This document shows, one piece after another, positions 17,828 to 25,577 of a DNA stretch of 64,000 nucleotides. The translations under genes were made by a program, and so were the position numbers. The number at the start of each line of letters is the position of its first letter. Position 1 is the stretch's first letter. Origin of the DNA: RBG-16-66-20 sp964564865 (GTDB lineage Bacteria; Pseudomonadota; Gammaproteobacteria; Burkholderiales; SG8-39); contig CAZMDA010000007.1 in NCBI GenBank assembly GCA_964564865.1, positions 21,784 through 85,783 of the forward strand, written 5' to 3'. Under the pieces are notes generated by a model that was given only the letters and a program-made list of their open reading frames with translations, was not told where the DNA came from and ran no database searches.

Positions 17828-18019
17828 ATGCTGAATCTGATGACCATAGAAGTCGGTGTTCGTCTGCGTCTTCGCGACGGATCGATTCGAGAGGTGCTGG
17901 AGAATTTCGGTGATGGCATCTGGCTTCAAATGCGAGTGGTCAAGTTTGAGAAATCGCCTGACGAGGTAGGCACGGAAGACGCCGTGCATTGCGAGGAGAT
18001 CGTGGGCATCGCCGAGTAG
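17828..18019 (+). CDS. 63-residue protein of unknown function in dioxygenase operon
   Basis: A small ORF starting two bases after the beta-subunit stop and read in the same direction. The product opens MLNLMTIEVGVRLRLRDGS and ends VHCEEIVGIAE; it looks beta-rich, has a single Cys, no signal peptide and no membrane segment. Start could be 17828 or 17840; neither has a strong ribosome site, so coupling to the beta gene is likely. I recognise no family. Its position suggests an assembly, stability or regulatory partner of the dioxygenase, which is inference only. Confidence 0.65.
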   Translation: MLNLMTIEVGVRLRLRDGSIREVLENFGDGIWLQMRVVKFEKSPDEVGTEDAVHCEEIVGIAE

Positions 18020-18083
18020 TGAACTTCGGTCAGCCCGGACCGGGCCCCGGATACTTGAAAAGGCAAAACCAGGAGGAATGTCG

Positions 18084-19040
18084 ATGTTCAGGAAACTGTT
18101 AGTCTTTGGCGTGCTGTCCGTCTCCTCGATGTGCGCGACGGCGCAGAACTTCCCTGACAAGCCGATACTGCTCATTGTGCCTTTCGCGCCGGGCGCTTCG
18201 GCGGACGGCATAGCGCGCATTGTCGGGCGTGAACTCAGCACTCGGCTTGGTCAGCAGGTCATTGTGGAGAATCGGCCCGGTGCGGGCGGTGCAACTGGGC
18301 TGATCGCGGCAGCGAAGTCCGCGCCCAACGGCTACACGATCAGCATGGGTGCGACCGGTGCGATCGTCGTCAATCCACACTTGCCAGATGCCCCGCCGCT
18401 GGAGCCGCAGAAGCAGCTTCAGCCTCTCGCAAAGATCGCGGATATTCCCCTTGTTCTCGTTACTCGATCGAACTCCGAACTCCTGACGCTGAAGAACGTG
18501 ATCGACAAGGCGAGGACGACGGATCTTCCCACCGGACATACGGGCGTTTACTCCGCGCAGCACCTTTCAACCGAACTTCTCGCCGCGATGACGAAGTCGA
18601 AACTCCCCCCGGTGGCCTACAAGGGAAGCGCGCCAGCGGTAACTGATGTGCTGGGCGGTCAGACGCCGCTCGCGATGGTCGACCTCACGTCGGCGGCGAC
18701 CCACATGAAGGCGGGCACCGTTCGCGCGCTTGCTGTCACCTCGCCAGCGCGCACAAGGCTCGCGCCCGACGTTCCGACGATGGTTGAAGCTGGCGTTCCC
18801 GGGTATAGCGCTACGGCGTGGATGGGGGTATTCGGGCCTGTCGGCCTGCCCCCCTCTGTTCTGGAGCGTTTCACCAAGGAGTTGAGAGCAATGGCTGCGA
18901 CGCCTGAAGTCCAATCGCAGATTCTTGGGCTGTCGGCCGAGCCCGCCTTCCTCGATTCAGCGCAGTTCGCCACTTTCATCTCAGGTGAATCGGAGAAATG
19001 GCGAAAAATCGTTGCCTCCATACCAAAGCCAGCAAAGTAA
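18084..19040 (+). CDS. Bug/TctC-type receptor (third)
   Basis: A 318-residue Bug-family periplasmic binding protein. The strong AGGAGG at 18071-18076 favours ATG 18084 over ATG 18078. The signal peptide FRKLLVFGVLSVSSMCATAQ precedes NFPDKPILLIVPFAPGASAD, QVIVENRPGAGGATGLIAAA and VAYKGSAPAVTDVLGGQTPL. A 64-base gap and its own good ribosome site separate it from the small ORF, yet it lies on the same strand within the catabolic island. Again, no permease gene is nearby. Confidence 0.92.
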   Translation: MFRKLLVFGVLSVSSMCATAQNFPDKPILLIVPFAPGASADGIARIVGRELSTRLGQQVIVENRPGAGGATGLIAAAKSAPNGYTISMGATGAIVVNPHLPDAPPLEPQKQLQPLAKIADIPLVLVTRSNSELLTLKNVIDKARTTDLPTGHTGVYSAQHLSTELLAAMTKSKLPPVAYKGSAPAVTDVLGGQTPLAMVDLTSAATHMKAGTVRALAVTSPARTRLAPDVPTMVEAGVPGYSATAWMGVFGPVGLPPSVLERFTKELRAMAATPEVQSQILGLSAEPAFLDSAQFATFISGESEKWRKIVASIPKPAK

Positions 19041-19048
19041 TCGCAATC

Positions 19049-19822
19049 ATGCGAACTGCAAGGAAGCTTCCTGCGGCGCAGCGTCCGGGAATGGCGAAGG
19101 AGGAGTGGGCTCAACGCGTCGCACTCGCGGCCTGCTATCGCCTGGTCGCGATGTACGGCTGGGATGATCTGATCTTCACGCATATATCGGCACGCGTGCC
19201 TGGGCCGGATCACCACTTTCTGATCAATCCCTATGGCATGAGCTTTGGCGAGATCACTGCCTCAAGCCTTGTGAAGATCGACCTGCACGGCCGGAAGGTG
19301 GTGGACAGTGCCCACGATATCAATCCGGCCGGATTCGTCATCCATAGTGCAGTTCACGCCGCGCGCAAGGATGCCGCTTGCGTTCTGCATACGCACAGCT
19401 TGAATGGCACTGCGGTGTCCGCCCGGGAGGAAGGCCTCCTTCCCATCTCGCAGAAGTCGACCTTCGTGCTGGCGTCGCTCGCATACCACGACTATGAGGG
19501 CCTGGCCATTGATGAGGGCGAGAAAGCCAGGTTGGTGCGGGACCTGGGCGACAAGCATTTCCTCATGCTGCGCAATCATGGGCTGATTACGGTCGGAGCA
19601 TCAGTAGCGGACGCGTTTCTATACATGTATCAGTTCGAAGCCGCGTGCTCGATACAAGTTCGAGCGCAATCCGCACCAGGAAAACTTGTGATGATCAAAC
19701 AGGACGTATTGGCGACGGTCGAGGGCAGGCTCAAGGATGTCATGCGCGGCACCGGTGGAGCGCTGGTGTGGCCGTCACTGTTACGCACGCTTGATCGCGT
19801 CAGCCCTGGCTACAGCACCTGA
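19049..19822 (+). CDS. class II aldolase/adducin family protein (possible decarboxylase)
   Basis: A 257-residue class II aldolase-fold protein. Metal-binding motifs are visible: FTHISARVPG near residue 46, the His pair in VLHTHSLNG and a third His in MLRNHGLITVG. The family covers fuculose-phosphate-type aldolases but also aromatic decarboxylases such as those for hydroxylated phthalates and HCOMODA (CmtD type). In a Rieske dioxygenase cluster the decarboxylase role is the more likely, removing a carboxyl from the dihydroxylated acid. ATG 19049 is used because an upstream ATG would overlap the Bug gene by 43 bases; ATG 19091 is also possible. Confidence 0.85.
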   Translation: MRTARKLPAAQRPGMAKEEWAQRVALAACYRLVAMYGWDDLIFTHISARVPGPDHHFLINPYGMSFGEITASSLVKIDLHGRKVVDSAHDINPAGFVIHSAVHAARKDAACVLHTHSLNGTAVSAREEGLLPISQKSTFVLASLAYHDYEGLAIDEGEKARLVRDLGDKHFLMLRNHGLITVGASVADAFLYMYQFEAACSIQVRAQSAPGKLVMIKQDVLATVEGRLKDVMRGTGGALVWPSLLRTLDRVSPGYST

Positions 19823-19881
19823 ATCTCCCGATTCCCAAGGGCCGGGGTAAGCACCTCGCCGACAAAGGGTAGACTTTCCAT

Positions 19882-21546
19882 ATGAAGACGCTTTCGGCCC
19901 AGGTGATGATCGTCGGCGCCGGACCGGTGGGCCTGACGCTGGCCCTGGACCTTGCCCAGCGCGGCATAGATGTTGTAGTGGCGGAGCAACGCGCGAAGGG
20001 CGAACCCCCCAGCGTGAAGTGCAATCACGTCTCGGCGCGCACCATGGAGATCTTTCGTCGGCTGCGGGTTGCGAACGATGTTCGCAATTCAGGCCTGCCG
20101 CCTGACTACCCCAACGACGTTTCCTATCGCCTGACCTTCACCGGCGAAGAGCTCTCGCGCATCCCGATCCCGGCGCGCGCCGAACGATTCTCCGCGAAGG
20201 AAGGCCCTGATACGTGGTGGCCGACGCCTGAACCACCGCATCGAATCAACCAGATTTACCTTGAACCCGTGCTGTTCGGGCACGTCGAGGCCGCGAGGAA
20301 TGTCCGTATGCTCGTTCGGACAGCAGTGGAGGATTTCCATCAAGCCGATAACGAAGTTCAGGTAATCGCTGTCGATCTCGATACGGGGGAGCAGATCAAC
20401 GTGCGGTGCGAGTACCTCGTTGGTTGCGATGGCGGCCGGTCGACGGTGCGTCGTAAGCTGGGTCTGAAGCTCCAGGGAGACGAGATGGTTGGCCGGGTGC
20501 AGTCGACCTACTTCCGGGCACCAGACTTGTACTCACGCAGTAAGCACCCGTCGGCCTGGGGCACGTTCTCTTTCAACCCGCGCCGCTGCGGGGTCGTGTA
20601 CGCGATCGACGGACGCGAGAAGTTCATCATGCACAACTACCTCGCGCCCCACGAGATGGACTTCGAGGCGATCGATCGCGACTGGGCCCTTCGGCAGATC
20701 CTCGGCGTTGGCTCGGACTTCGAGTACGAGATTCTCAAGAAGGAAGATTGGATCAGTCGAAGGCTTGTCGCGACCCGTTTTCGGGATCGGCGGGTTTTCA
20801 TCTGTGGTGACGCTGCGCATCTTTGGGTGCCCATGGCTGGCTACGGCATGAATGCGGGCATCGCCGACGCGATGAATCTTTCCTGGCTTCTTGCCGGAAG
20901 GCTCGAGGGATGGGTTGCAGAGGCCGCGCTCGACGCGCACGAGGCTGAACGCCTGCCGATCACGGAGCAGGTTTCCAAGTACGCCATGAATCATGCGCTT
21001 GCTTTGCAACAGAAGCGCGGCGCAGTACCCGCGGAGATCGAAGAAGCGACTCCGATTGGCGAGGCAGCCCGGGCAGCGTCCGGGCGAATCCTGTACGACC
21101 TGAATGTGAAGCAATACTGCTGTGGTGGCTTGAACTTCGGGTATTACTACGACCGTTCGCCCCTGATCGCATACGACGAAGAGGAGCCACCGGCCTACTC
21201 AATGGACACGTTCACGCCATCCACCGTGCCTGGCTGCAGAACTCCGCATCTATGGCTGGACGATGGACGCTCTCTTTACGACGCGCTCGGGCCTGGCTAC
21301 ACCCTGCTTCGCTTCGATCCCCGGGTGTCTACTGCTCCATTGGAGGACGCCGCGTCTCTGCGAGGAGTGCCCTTCAATGTGCTTGACGTCGTTTCTCGGA
21401 GTGCGCCGGGTCTCTACGAGCATTCACTGGTTCTTTCACGCCCCGATCAGCATGTGGCCTGGCGTGGTGGTTCATGTCCTGCGGATTCACTTGCGCTGAT
21501 CGACAAGGTGCGCGGCGGAGACCAGGCAAAAGCGCATCCTTTGTGA
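19882..21546 (+). CDS. FAD-dependent aromatic monooxygenase (PheA/TfdB/MhpA type)
   Basis: A 554-residue class A flavoprotein hydroxylase. The FAD dinucleotide motif is VMIVGAGPVGLTLALDLAQRG at the N-terminus, the DG motif is VGCDGGRSTVRRKLG near residue 182, and the second FAD motif is GDAAHLWVPMAGYGMNAG. The C-terminal thioredoxin-like domain of the PheA/MhpA group is present. It would hydroxylate a phenolic ring using NAD(P)H and oxygen. As last gene of the island it may prepare the ring for cleavage by an enzyme encoded elsewhere. It ends 68 bases before the convergent exporter gene. Confidence 0.9.
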   Translation: MKTLSAQVMIVGAGPVGLTLALDLAQRGIDVVVAEQRAKGEPPSVKCNHVSARTMEIFRRLRVANDVRNSGLPPDYPNDVSYRLTFTGEELSRIPIPARAERFSAKEGPDTWWPTPEPPHRINQIYLEPVLFGHVEAARNVRMLVRTAVEDFHQADNEVQVIAVDLDTGEQINVRCEYLVGCDGGRSTVRRKLGLKLQGDEMVGRVQSTYFRAPDLYSRSKHPSAWGTFSFNPRRCGVVYAIDGREKFIMHNYLAPHEMDFEAIDRDWALRQILGVGSDFEYEILKKEDWISRRLVATRFRDRRVFICGDAAHLWVPMAGYGMNAGIADAMNLSWLLAGRLEGWVAEAALDAHEAERLPITEQVSKYAMNHALALQQKRGAVPAEIEEATPIGEAARAASGRILYDLNVKQYCCGGLNFGYYYDRSPLIAYDEEEPPAYSMDTFTPSTVPGCRTPHLWLDDGRSLYDALGPGYTLLRFDPRVSTAPLEDAASLRGVPFNVLDVVSRSAPGLYEHSLVLSRPDQHVAWRGGSCPADSLALIDKVRGGDQAKAHPL

Positions 21547-21614
21547 TCCGTCTCGCCCCAAAGTCGCTTTTCTGGACTTTCCCGCGCCGTTTTCACCAAG
21601 CGGGCCGATAGGGG

Positions 21615-22499
21615 TCATGCCGCCGGCCGGGATGCGCCACCCAGCACCAGCACGTTGCCGGCAATGGACACCGCGACGCCCGCCGCGGTGAGCCAGTGCC
21701 AGGCGAAGCCCTCGAAGACGGTGGAGACGAAGAGCGCCACCACCGGCGCCATGACGCCGACGTAGGAGGCGCGCGCGACGCCGATGCGGCCCACCAGCGT
21801 CAGCCAGCCGGCGAAGGTGATCACCGAGCCCAGGATCGAGAGGTAGGCGAGCGACAGCAGGTAGGGCGCGCCCAGGTCGATGGTGTAGGGCCGGCCAAGG
21901 GCCAGCGCCACCAGCAGCGAGGCCAGGGCGCCGTAGCCCATGCTCCAGGCCATGCTCGGCCAGCCGTGCAGGCCGCGCGCGTGGTTGCGGTGCGCCATCA
22001 GGCCGCCGGACATGGACAGGAGCACCGCGAGCGCAGTGAACATCGCGCCCAGCAGCACGTCCGTGCTCGCCGACATGCCCCTGAATTCCGGCCAGTAGAC
22101 GAGCGAGATGCCGAGGACGCCGAACGCGGAGCCGAGCGCCATGCGCGGCGTGATCCGGGTGCCGAAAAAGAGGCGCATGCCGAGCGTGGACAGCAGCGGG
22201 CTCGCCGAGTAGCCGATCGCGACCAGGCCCGAGGCCACGTGCAGCTCGGCGTGGTAGACGCAGACGTAGCTGATGCCGTACATCGCCACGCCCATGAAGG
22301 CGAGCGCAAGGTGGTCCCGGACGCCGAAGCGCAGCGACAGCCCGCGCAGGCGGCACCAGGCGGCGATGACCAGCGCCGCGAGCAGGAAGCGGTGGCTGAC
22401 GCTCACCTCGGGCGCCACGCTTCCCAGCTGGAAGGTGATCGCGAGCCAGGTCGTGCCCCAGATGAGGACGCAGGCGGCGAAGATGGAGAGGTTGTTCAA
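21615..22499 (-). CDS. EamA/DMT family transporter
   Basis: An inner-membrane permease with ten hydrophobic helices in two EamA repeats, about 294 residues if started at TTG 22499 (NNLSIFAACVLIWGTTWLAI, the classic EamA opening). The first repeat holds GLVAIGYSASPLLSTL and the second YLSILGSVITFAGW and APVVALFVSTVFEG. In-frame codons reach further upstream, but they would run into the divergent gene's start region. Members export amino acids, metabolites or drugs; nothing here sets the substrate. It is divergent from the nitronate monooxygenase gene. Confidence 0.85.
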   Translation of the reverse strand: MNNLSIFAACVLIWGTTWLAITFQLGSVAPEVSVSHRFLLAALVIAAWCRLRGLSLRFGVRDHLALAFMGVAMYGISYVCVYHAELHVASGLVAIGYSASPLLSTLGMRLFFGTRITPRMALGSAFGVLGISLVYWPEFRGMSASTDVLLGAMFTALAVLLSMSGGLMAHRNHARGLHGWPSMAWSMGYGALASLLVALALGRPYTIDLGAPYLLSLAYLSILGSVITFAGWLTLVGRIGVARASYVGVMAPVVALFVSTVFEGFAWHWLTAAGVAVSIAGNVLVLGGASRPAA

Positions 22500-22560
22500 G
22501 AGCGCGCCATGATACGCTGCGCCGAAATCGACGACCGTCACAGTTACCCCCAAGGATTCC

Positions 22561-23505
22561 ATGTCCCTGCCGCCCGTCCTGCAACGCCTGCGCCTCCCGG
22601 TGATCTGCGCGCCCATGTTCATCGCCGGCAACCCGAAGCTGGTCATCGCGCAGTGCAAGGCGGGCGTGGTGGGCTCCTTCCCGGCGCTGAACGCGCGGCC
22701 CAAGGAGGCGCTCGACCAATGGCTGACCGAGATCGAGCAGGCGCTCGCGGGCCAGCCGGGCGCGGCGCCCTACGCCGTCAACCAGATCTGCCACAAGTCG
22801 AACGACCGGCTCGAGCACGACATCGAGGTCTGCATCCGCCACAAGGTGCCCATCACCATCACCAGCCTGCGCGCGCCCAACGACGTGATCCCGAAGATCC
22901 ACGCCTACGGCGGCATCGTGCTGCACGACGTCATCAGCGTGCGCCATGCCGAGAAGGCGCTGGAGGCGGGCGTGGACGGCCTGATCCTGGTCTGCGCGGG
23001 CGCCGGCGGCCACGCCGGGACGCTGTCGCCCTTCGCGCTCATCGGCGAGGTACGGCGCTTCTTCGACGGGCCCATCGTGCTCTCGGGCGCGATCACCACC
23101 GGCGACGCCATCCTCGCGGCGCAGGCGGCGGGCGCGGACCTCGCCTACATCGGCACCAGGTTCCTCGCCACCCCGGAGGCGAGCGTGCCCGACCGGTACA
23201 AGGAGGAAATCCTGCGCGCCTCGGCCGCGGACATCGTCTACACGGACCTCTTCTCCGGGGTGCACGGCAACTACCTGAAGCACAGCGTGCTTGCCGCCGG
23301 CTTCGATCCGCTCAACCTGCCGAAATCGGACCCGAGCAAGATGAACTTCGGCTCCGCCGGCGGCGCCGAGAAGAAGGTCTGGCGCGACATCTGGAGCGCC
23401 GGGCAGGGCGTGGGCCAGATCGACGCCGTGATGCCGGCGGCCCAGGTGGTGGACCAGCTCCTCGCCGAGTACGTCGCCGCCCGGCAGAGGCTGCAGATCA
23501 ACTGA
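22561..23505 (+). CDS. nitronate monooxygenase family FMN protein
   Basis: A 314-residue TIM-barrel flavoprotein of the NMO / 2-nitropropane dioxygenase family. It shows the N-terminal CAPMFIAGNPKLVIAQCKAG, the phosphate-binding ILVCAGAGGHAG, VLSGAITTGDAILAAQAAGAD and YIGTRFLATPEA. It would oxidise alkyl nitronates with FMN and oxygen, though many family members act as enoyl reductases or have unknown roles. The stop is two bases before the ATG of the enoyl-CoA hydratase, so the two are likely co-transcribed. Confidence 0.88.
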   Translation: MSLPPVLQRLRLPVICAPMFIAGNPKLVIAQCKAGVVGSFPALNARPKEALDQWLTEIEQALAGQPGAAPYAVNQICHKSNDRLEHDIEVCIRHKVPITITSLRAPNDVIPKIHAYGGIVLHDVISVRHAEKALEAGVDGLILVCAGAGGHAGTLSPFALIGEVRRFFDGPIVLSGAITTGDAILAAQAAGADLAYIGTRFLATPEASVPDRYKEEILRASAADIVYTDLFSGVHGNYLKHSVLAAGFDPLNLPKSDPSKMNFGSAGGAEKKVWRDIWSAGQGVGQIDAVMPAAQVVDQLLAEYVAARQRLQIN

Positions 23506-23507
23506 CC

Positions 23508-24278
23508 ATGGTGCTCGAGATCGAGCGCCGCGGCGCCGCGGCCTGGCTGTGGCTCAGCCGGCCGGAGCTGCGCAACGCGCTGAACGGCGAGGTGCAGGAG
23601 GCGCTGGCCGGTGCGCTCGACGAACTGGAAGCCGACAAGTCCGCGCGCGTGCTGGTGCTGGCCGGCCGCGGCGCGGCGTTCTGCGCCGGCGGCGACCTGT
23701 CGCGCATGGAGCAGGCCGCGAAGATGACCCGGGCGAAGTCGAAGGCCGAGGCGGGGCGCTTCGCGAAGCTCCTGTACCGGATGCATACCTTCCCCAAGCC
23801 GTTGCTGGCGCGCGTGCACGGGCCGGCTTTCGCCGGCGGCATGGGCTTGGTTGCGGCCTGCGACCTGGTGGTCGCGGCCGAAGAGGCGGAGTTCTGCCTG
23901 CCCGAGGTGAAGATCGGCCTGGTGCCGGCGATGATCAGTCCGTATATCGTTCGCGCGATGGGCGAGCAGCAGGCGCGCCGCTACATCCTGACCGGCGAGC
24001 GCCTCGCGGCGCGGGAGGCGCACCGCATCGGGTTCGTGCACGAGTGCGTGCCGGCGGCGGAGCTGGACGCGTGGGTGGATAAGCTCTGCGCGCTGCTCGC
24101 GCAGGCGGGTCCGCAGGCGCTGGCGCGCTCGAAGAAGCTGCTGGCGAAGGTGGGCAAGGCGGCGATCTCGCCGAAGCTGGCGGCGGAGACCGCGGCGGTG
24201 CTGGCGGAGGTGCGCTCGGGCGACGAGGCGCGCGAGGGCATCCGCTCCTTCCTGGAGAAGCGCCGGCCTGCCTGGTAG
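23508..24278 (+). CDS. enoyl-CoA hydratase/isomerase family protein
   Basis: A 256-residue crotonase-fold enzyme. Oxyanion-hole segments are GRGAAFCAGGDLSRME near residue 60 and ARVHGPAFAGGMGLVAACD near residue 105. LPEVKIGLVPAMISPYIV carries the catalytic-type Glu of the hydratase/methylglutaconyl-CoA hydratase group. The ATG at 23508 lies two bases after the nitronate monooxygenase stop. Substrate unknown; the PAMISPYIV signature recalls LiuC-like hydratases of leucine/isovalerate breakdown. Confidence 0.88.
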   Translation: MVLEIERRGAAAWLWLSRPELRNALNGEVQEALAGALDELEADKSARVLVLAGRGAAFCAGGDLSRMEQAAKMTRAKSKAEAGRFAKLLYRMHTFPKPLLARVHGPAFAGGMGLVAACDLVVAAEEAEFCLPEVKIGLVPAMISPYIVRAMGEQQARRYILTGERLAAREAHRIGFVHECVPAAELDAWVDKLCALLAQAGPQALARSKKLLAKVGKAAISPKLAAETAAVLAEVRSGDEAREGIRSFLEKRRPAW

Positions 24279-24288
24279 GGCGCCGCGC

Positions 24289-25554
24289 CTACTTCGGCGC
24301 GGGTTTCACCACCCCCGCCGCCTCGCCGAATCCGATCGCCACGAAGCCTTCGCGCGCGCAGCGGCTGCGCTGGATCACCTCGTCGCCGTCCTCGATGAAC
24401 ACCCGCGTCTCGCCGCCGGGCAGCGCGACCGGTACCTTGCCCGCCTGCGTCAGCTCCAGCATCGAGCCCAGCGCGTCTGGCGTCGGGCCGGAAATGGTGC
24501 CCGAGCCGAGCAGGTCGCCGGGCTGCAGGTTGCAGCCGTTGGAGGCCTGGTGGGTGACGATCTGCGCCGCGGTCCAGAACGAATGGCGGAAGTTGCTGCG
24601 CGTGAGCCTTTGCGGCGGCAGCTTCTGCGCGCGCATGCGGGCGCTGCGCAGGTGCATCTCCATCTCGATGGCGAATCCGCCTTCGCGCTGGTCGGCCTCG
24701 TTGAAGAGATAGGGCAGGGGCGAGGGCTGGCCGCCGCTGCGCTCGAATGCGGGGCAGCGGAAGGGTTCCAGCGCTTCCATCGTTACGACCCAGGGCGAAA
24801 CCGTCGTCGCGAAGCTTTTGGCGAGGAAGGGGCCGAGGGGCTGGTACTCCCAGGCCTGGATGTCGCGCGCCGACCAGTCGTTGAGGAGCACGATGCCGAA
24901 GACGTGGTCCATCGCGCGCGCGATCGGAACCGGCCTGCCGAGCGGATTGCCCGGGCCGATGACGAGGCCCAGTTCCAGTTCGAAGTCCAGGCGCTTGCTT
25001 GGGCCGAAGGAGGGCGCGGCGGCATCCGGCGCCTTCGTCTGTCCATTTGGACGGGTGACCGGCGTGCCACTCACCACCACCGAGGACGCGCGGCCGTGAT
25101 AGCCGATCGGCACCCAGTGGTAGTTGGGCAGCAGCGGATTGTCCGGGCGGAAAATCTTGCCCACGGTCACCGCATGGTGGATGCCGGTGTAGAAGTCGCT
25201 GTAGTCGCCGACCGCGGTGGGCAGGAACAGCTCGGCCTTCTTCATCGGCACCAGGTGCCGCGACAGTCGCTTCGCGTTCCGGGGATCGGACAGGCCTTGC
25301 GAGAGCAGCTTGCGCAACTCGCGCCAGGTCTTGCGTCCCGCGGCGGCGAGCTTGTTGAGGTTGGGGCCGGTCTTCAGGCCGACGGCGGCGAGGTCGAGGA
25401 TCTGGTCGCCGATGGCGACGCCGCCGCGCGGGGCCTCCCTCGAACTCTTGCGGCGGAACACGCCGAAGGGCAGGTTCTGGATCGGGAACTCGGAAGCGGG
25501 GTCGTTCGCGCTCTCCACCCAGCTGCGCAGCGCGGGATTGTGGGTCTTGTCCAT
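24289..25554 (-). CDS. fahA: fumarylacetoacetase
   Basis: A 421-residue fumarylacetoacetate hydrolase, the last step of the homogentisate pathway, giving fumarate and acetoacetate. Active-site motifs of the animal/bacterial FAH family are present: GDYSDFYTGIHHA (metal Asp and catalytic His), DFELELG (two Glu ligands), LLNDWSARDIQAWEYQPLGP and the lysine in LAKSFATTVSPWVV. The ATG at 25554 is the natural start (DKTHNPALRSWVESAN). The whole 23-base gap to the hmgA stop is taken up by a 20-base repeat arm, leaving no normally placed Shine-Dalgarno. Confidence 0.95.
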   Translation of the reverse strand: MDKTHNPALRSWVESANDPASEFPIQNLPFGVFRRKSSREAPRGGVAIGDQILDLAAVGLKTGPNLNKLAAAGRKTWRELRKLLSQGLSDPRNAKRLSRHLVPMKKAELFLPTAVGDYSDFYTGIHHAVTVGKIFRPDNPLLPNYHWVPIGYHGRASSVVVSGTPVTRPNGQTKAPDAAAPSFGPSKRLDFELELGLVIGPGNPLGRPVPIARAMDHVFGIVLLNDWSARDIQAWEYQPLGPFLAKSFATTVSPWVVTMEALEPFRCPAFERSGGQPSPLPYLFNEADQREGGFAIEMEMHLRSARMRAQKLPPQRLTRSNFRHSFWTAAQIVTHQASNGCNLQPGDLLGSGTISGPTPDALGSMLELTQAGKVPVALPGGETRVFIEDGDEVIQRSRCAREGFVAIGFGEAAGVVKPAPK

Positions 25555-25574
25555 GGAAATCGTGGTCCGTCCCT
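25555..25574. repeat. single arm of the REP-like element in the hmgA-fahA gap
   Basis: GGAAATCGTGGTCCGTCCCT on the plus strand is identical over 20 bases to the right arm of the hairpin at 7688-7708, and in both places it is followed by one base and TTTT. Here the opposing arm is absent. It fills the intergenic space and directly abuts the fahA ATG. Confidence 0.85.
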
Positions 25575-25577
25575 GTT

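Noticed and set aside
25039..25053. TGTCCATTTGGAC resembles the IclR half-site palindrome
   Set aside because: It lies inside the fahA coding sequence, is imperfect and lacks the third half-site.
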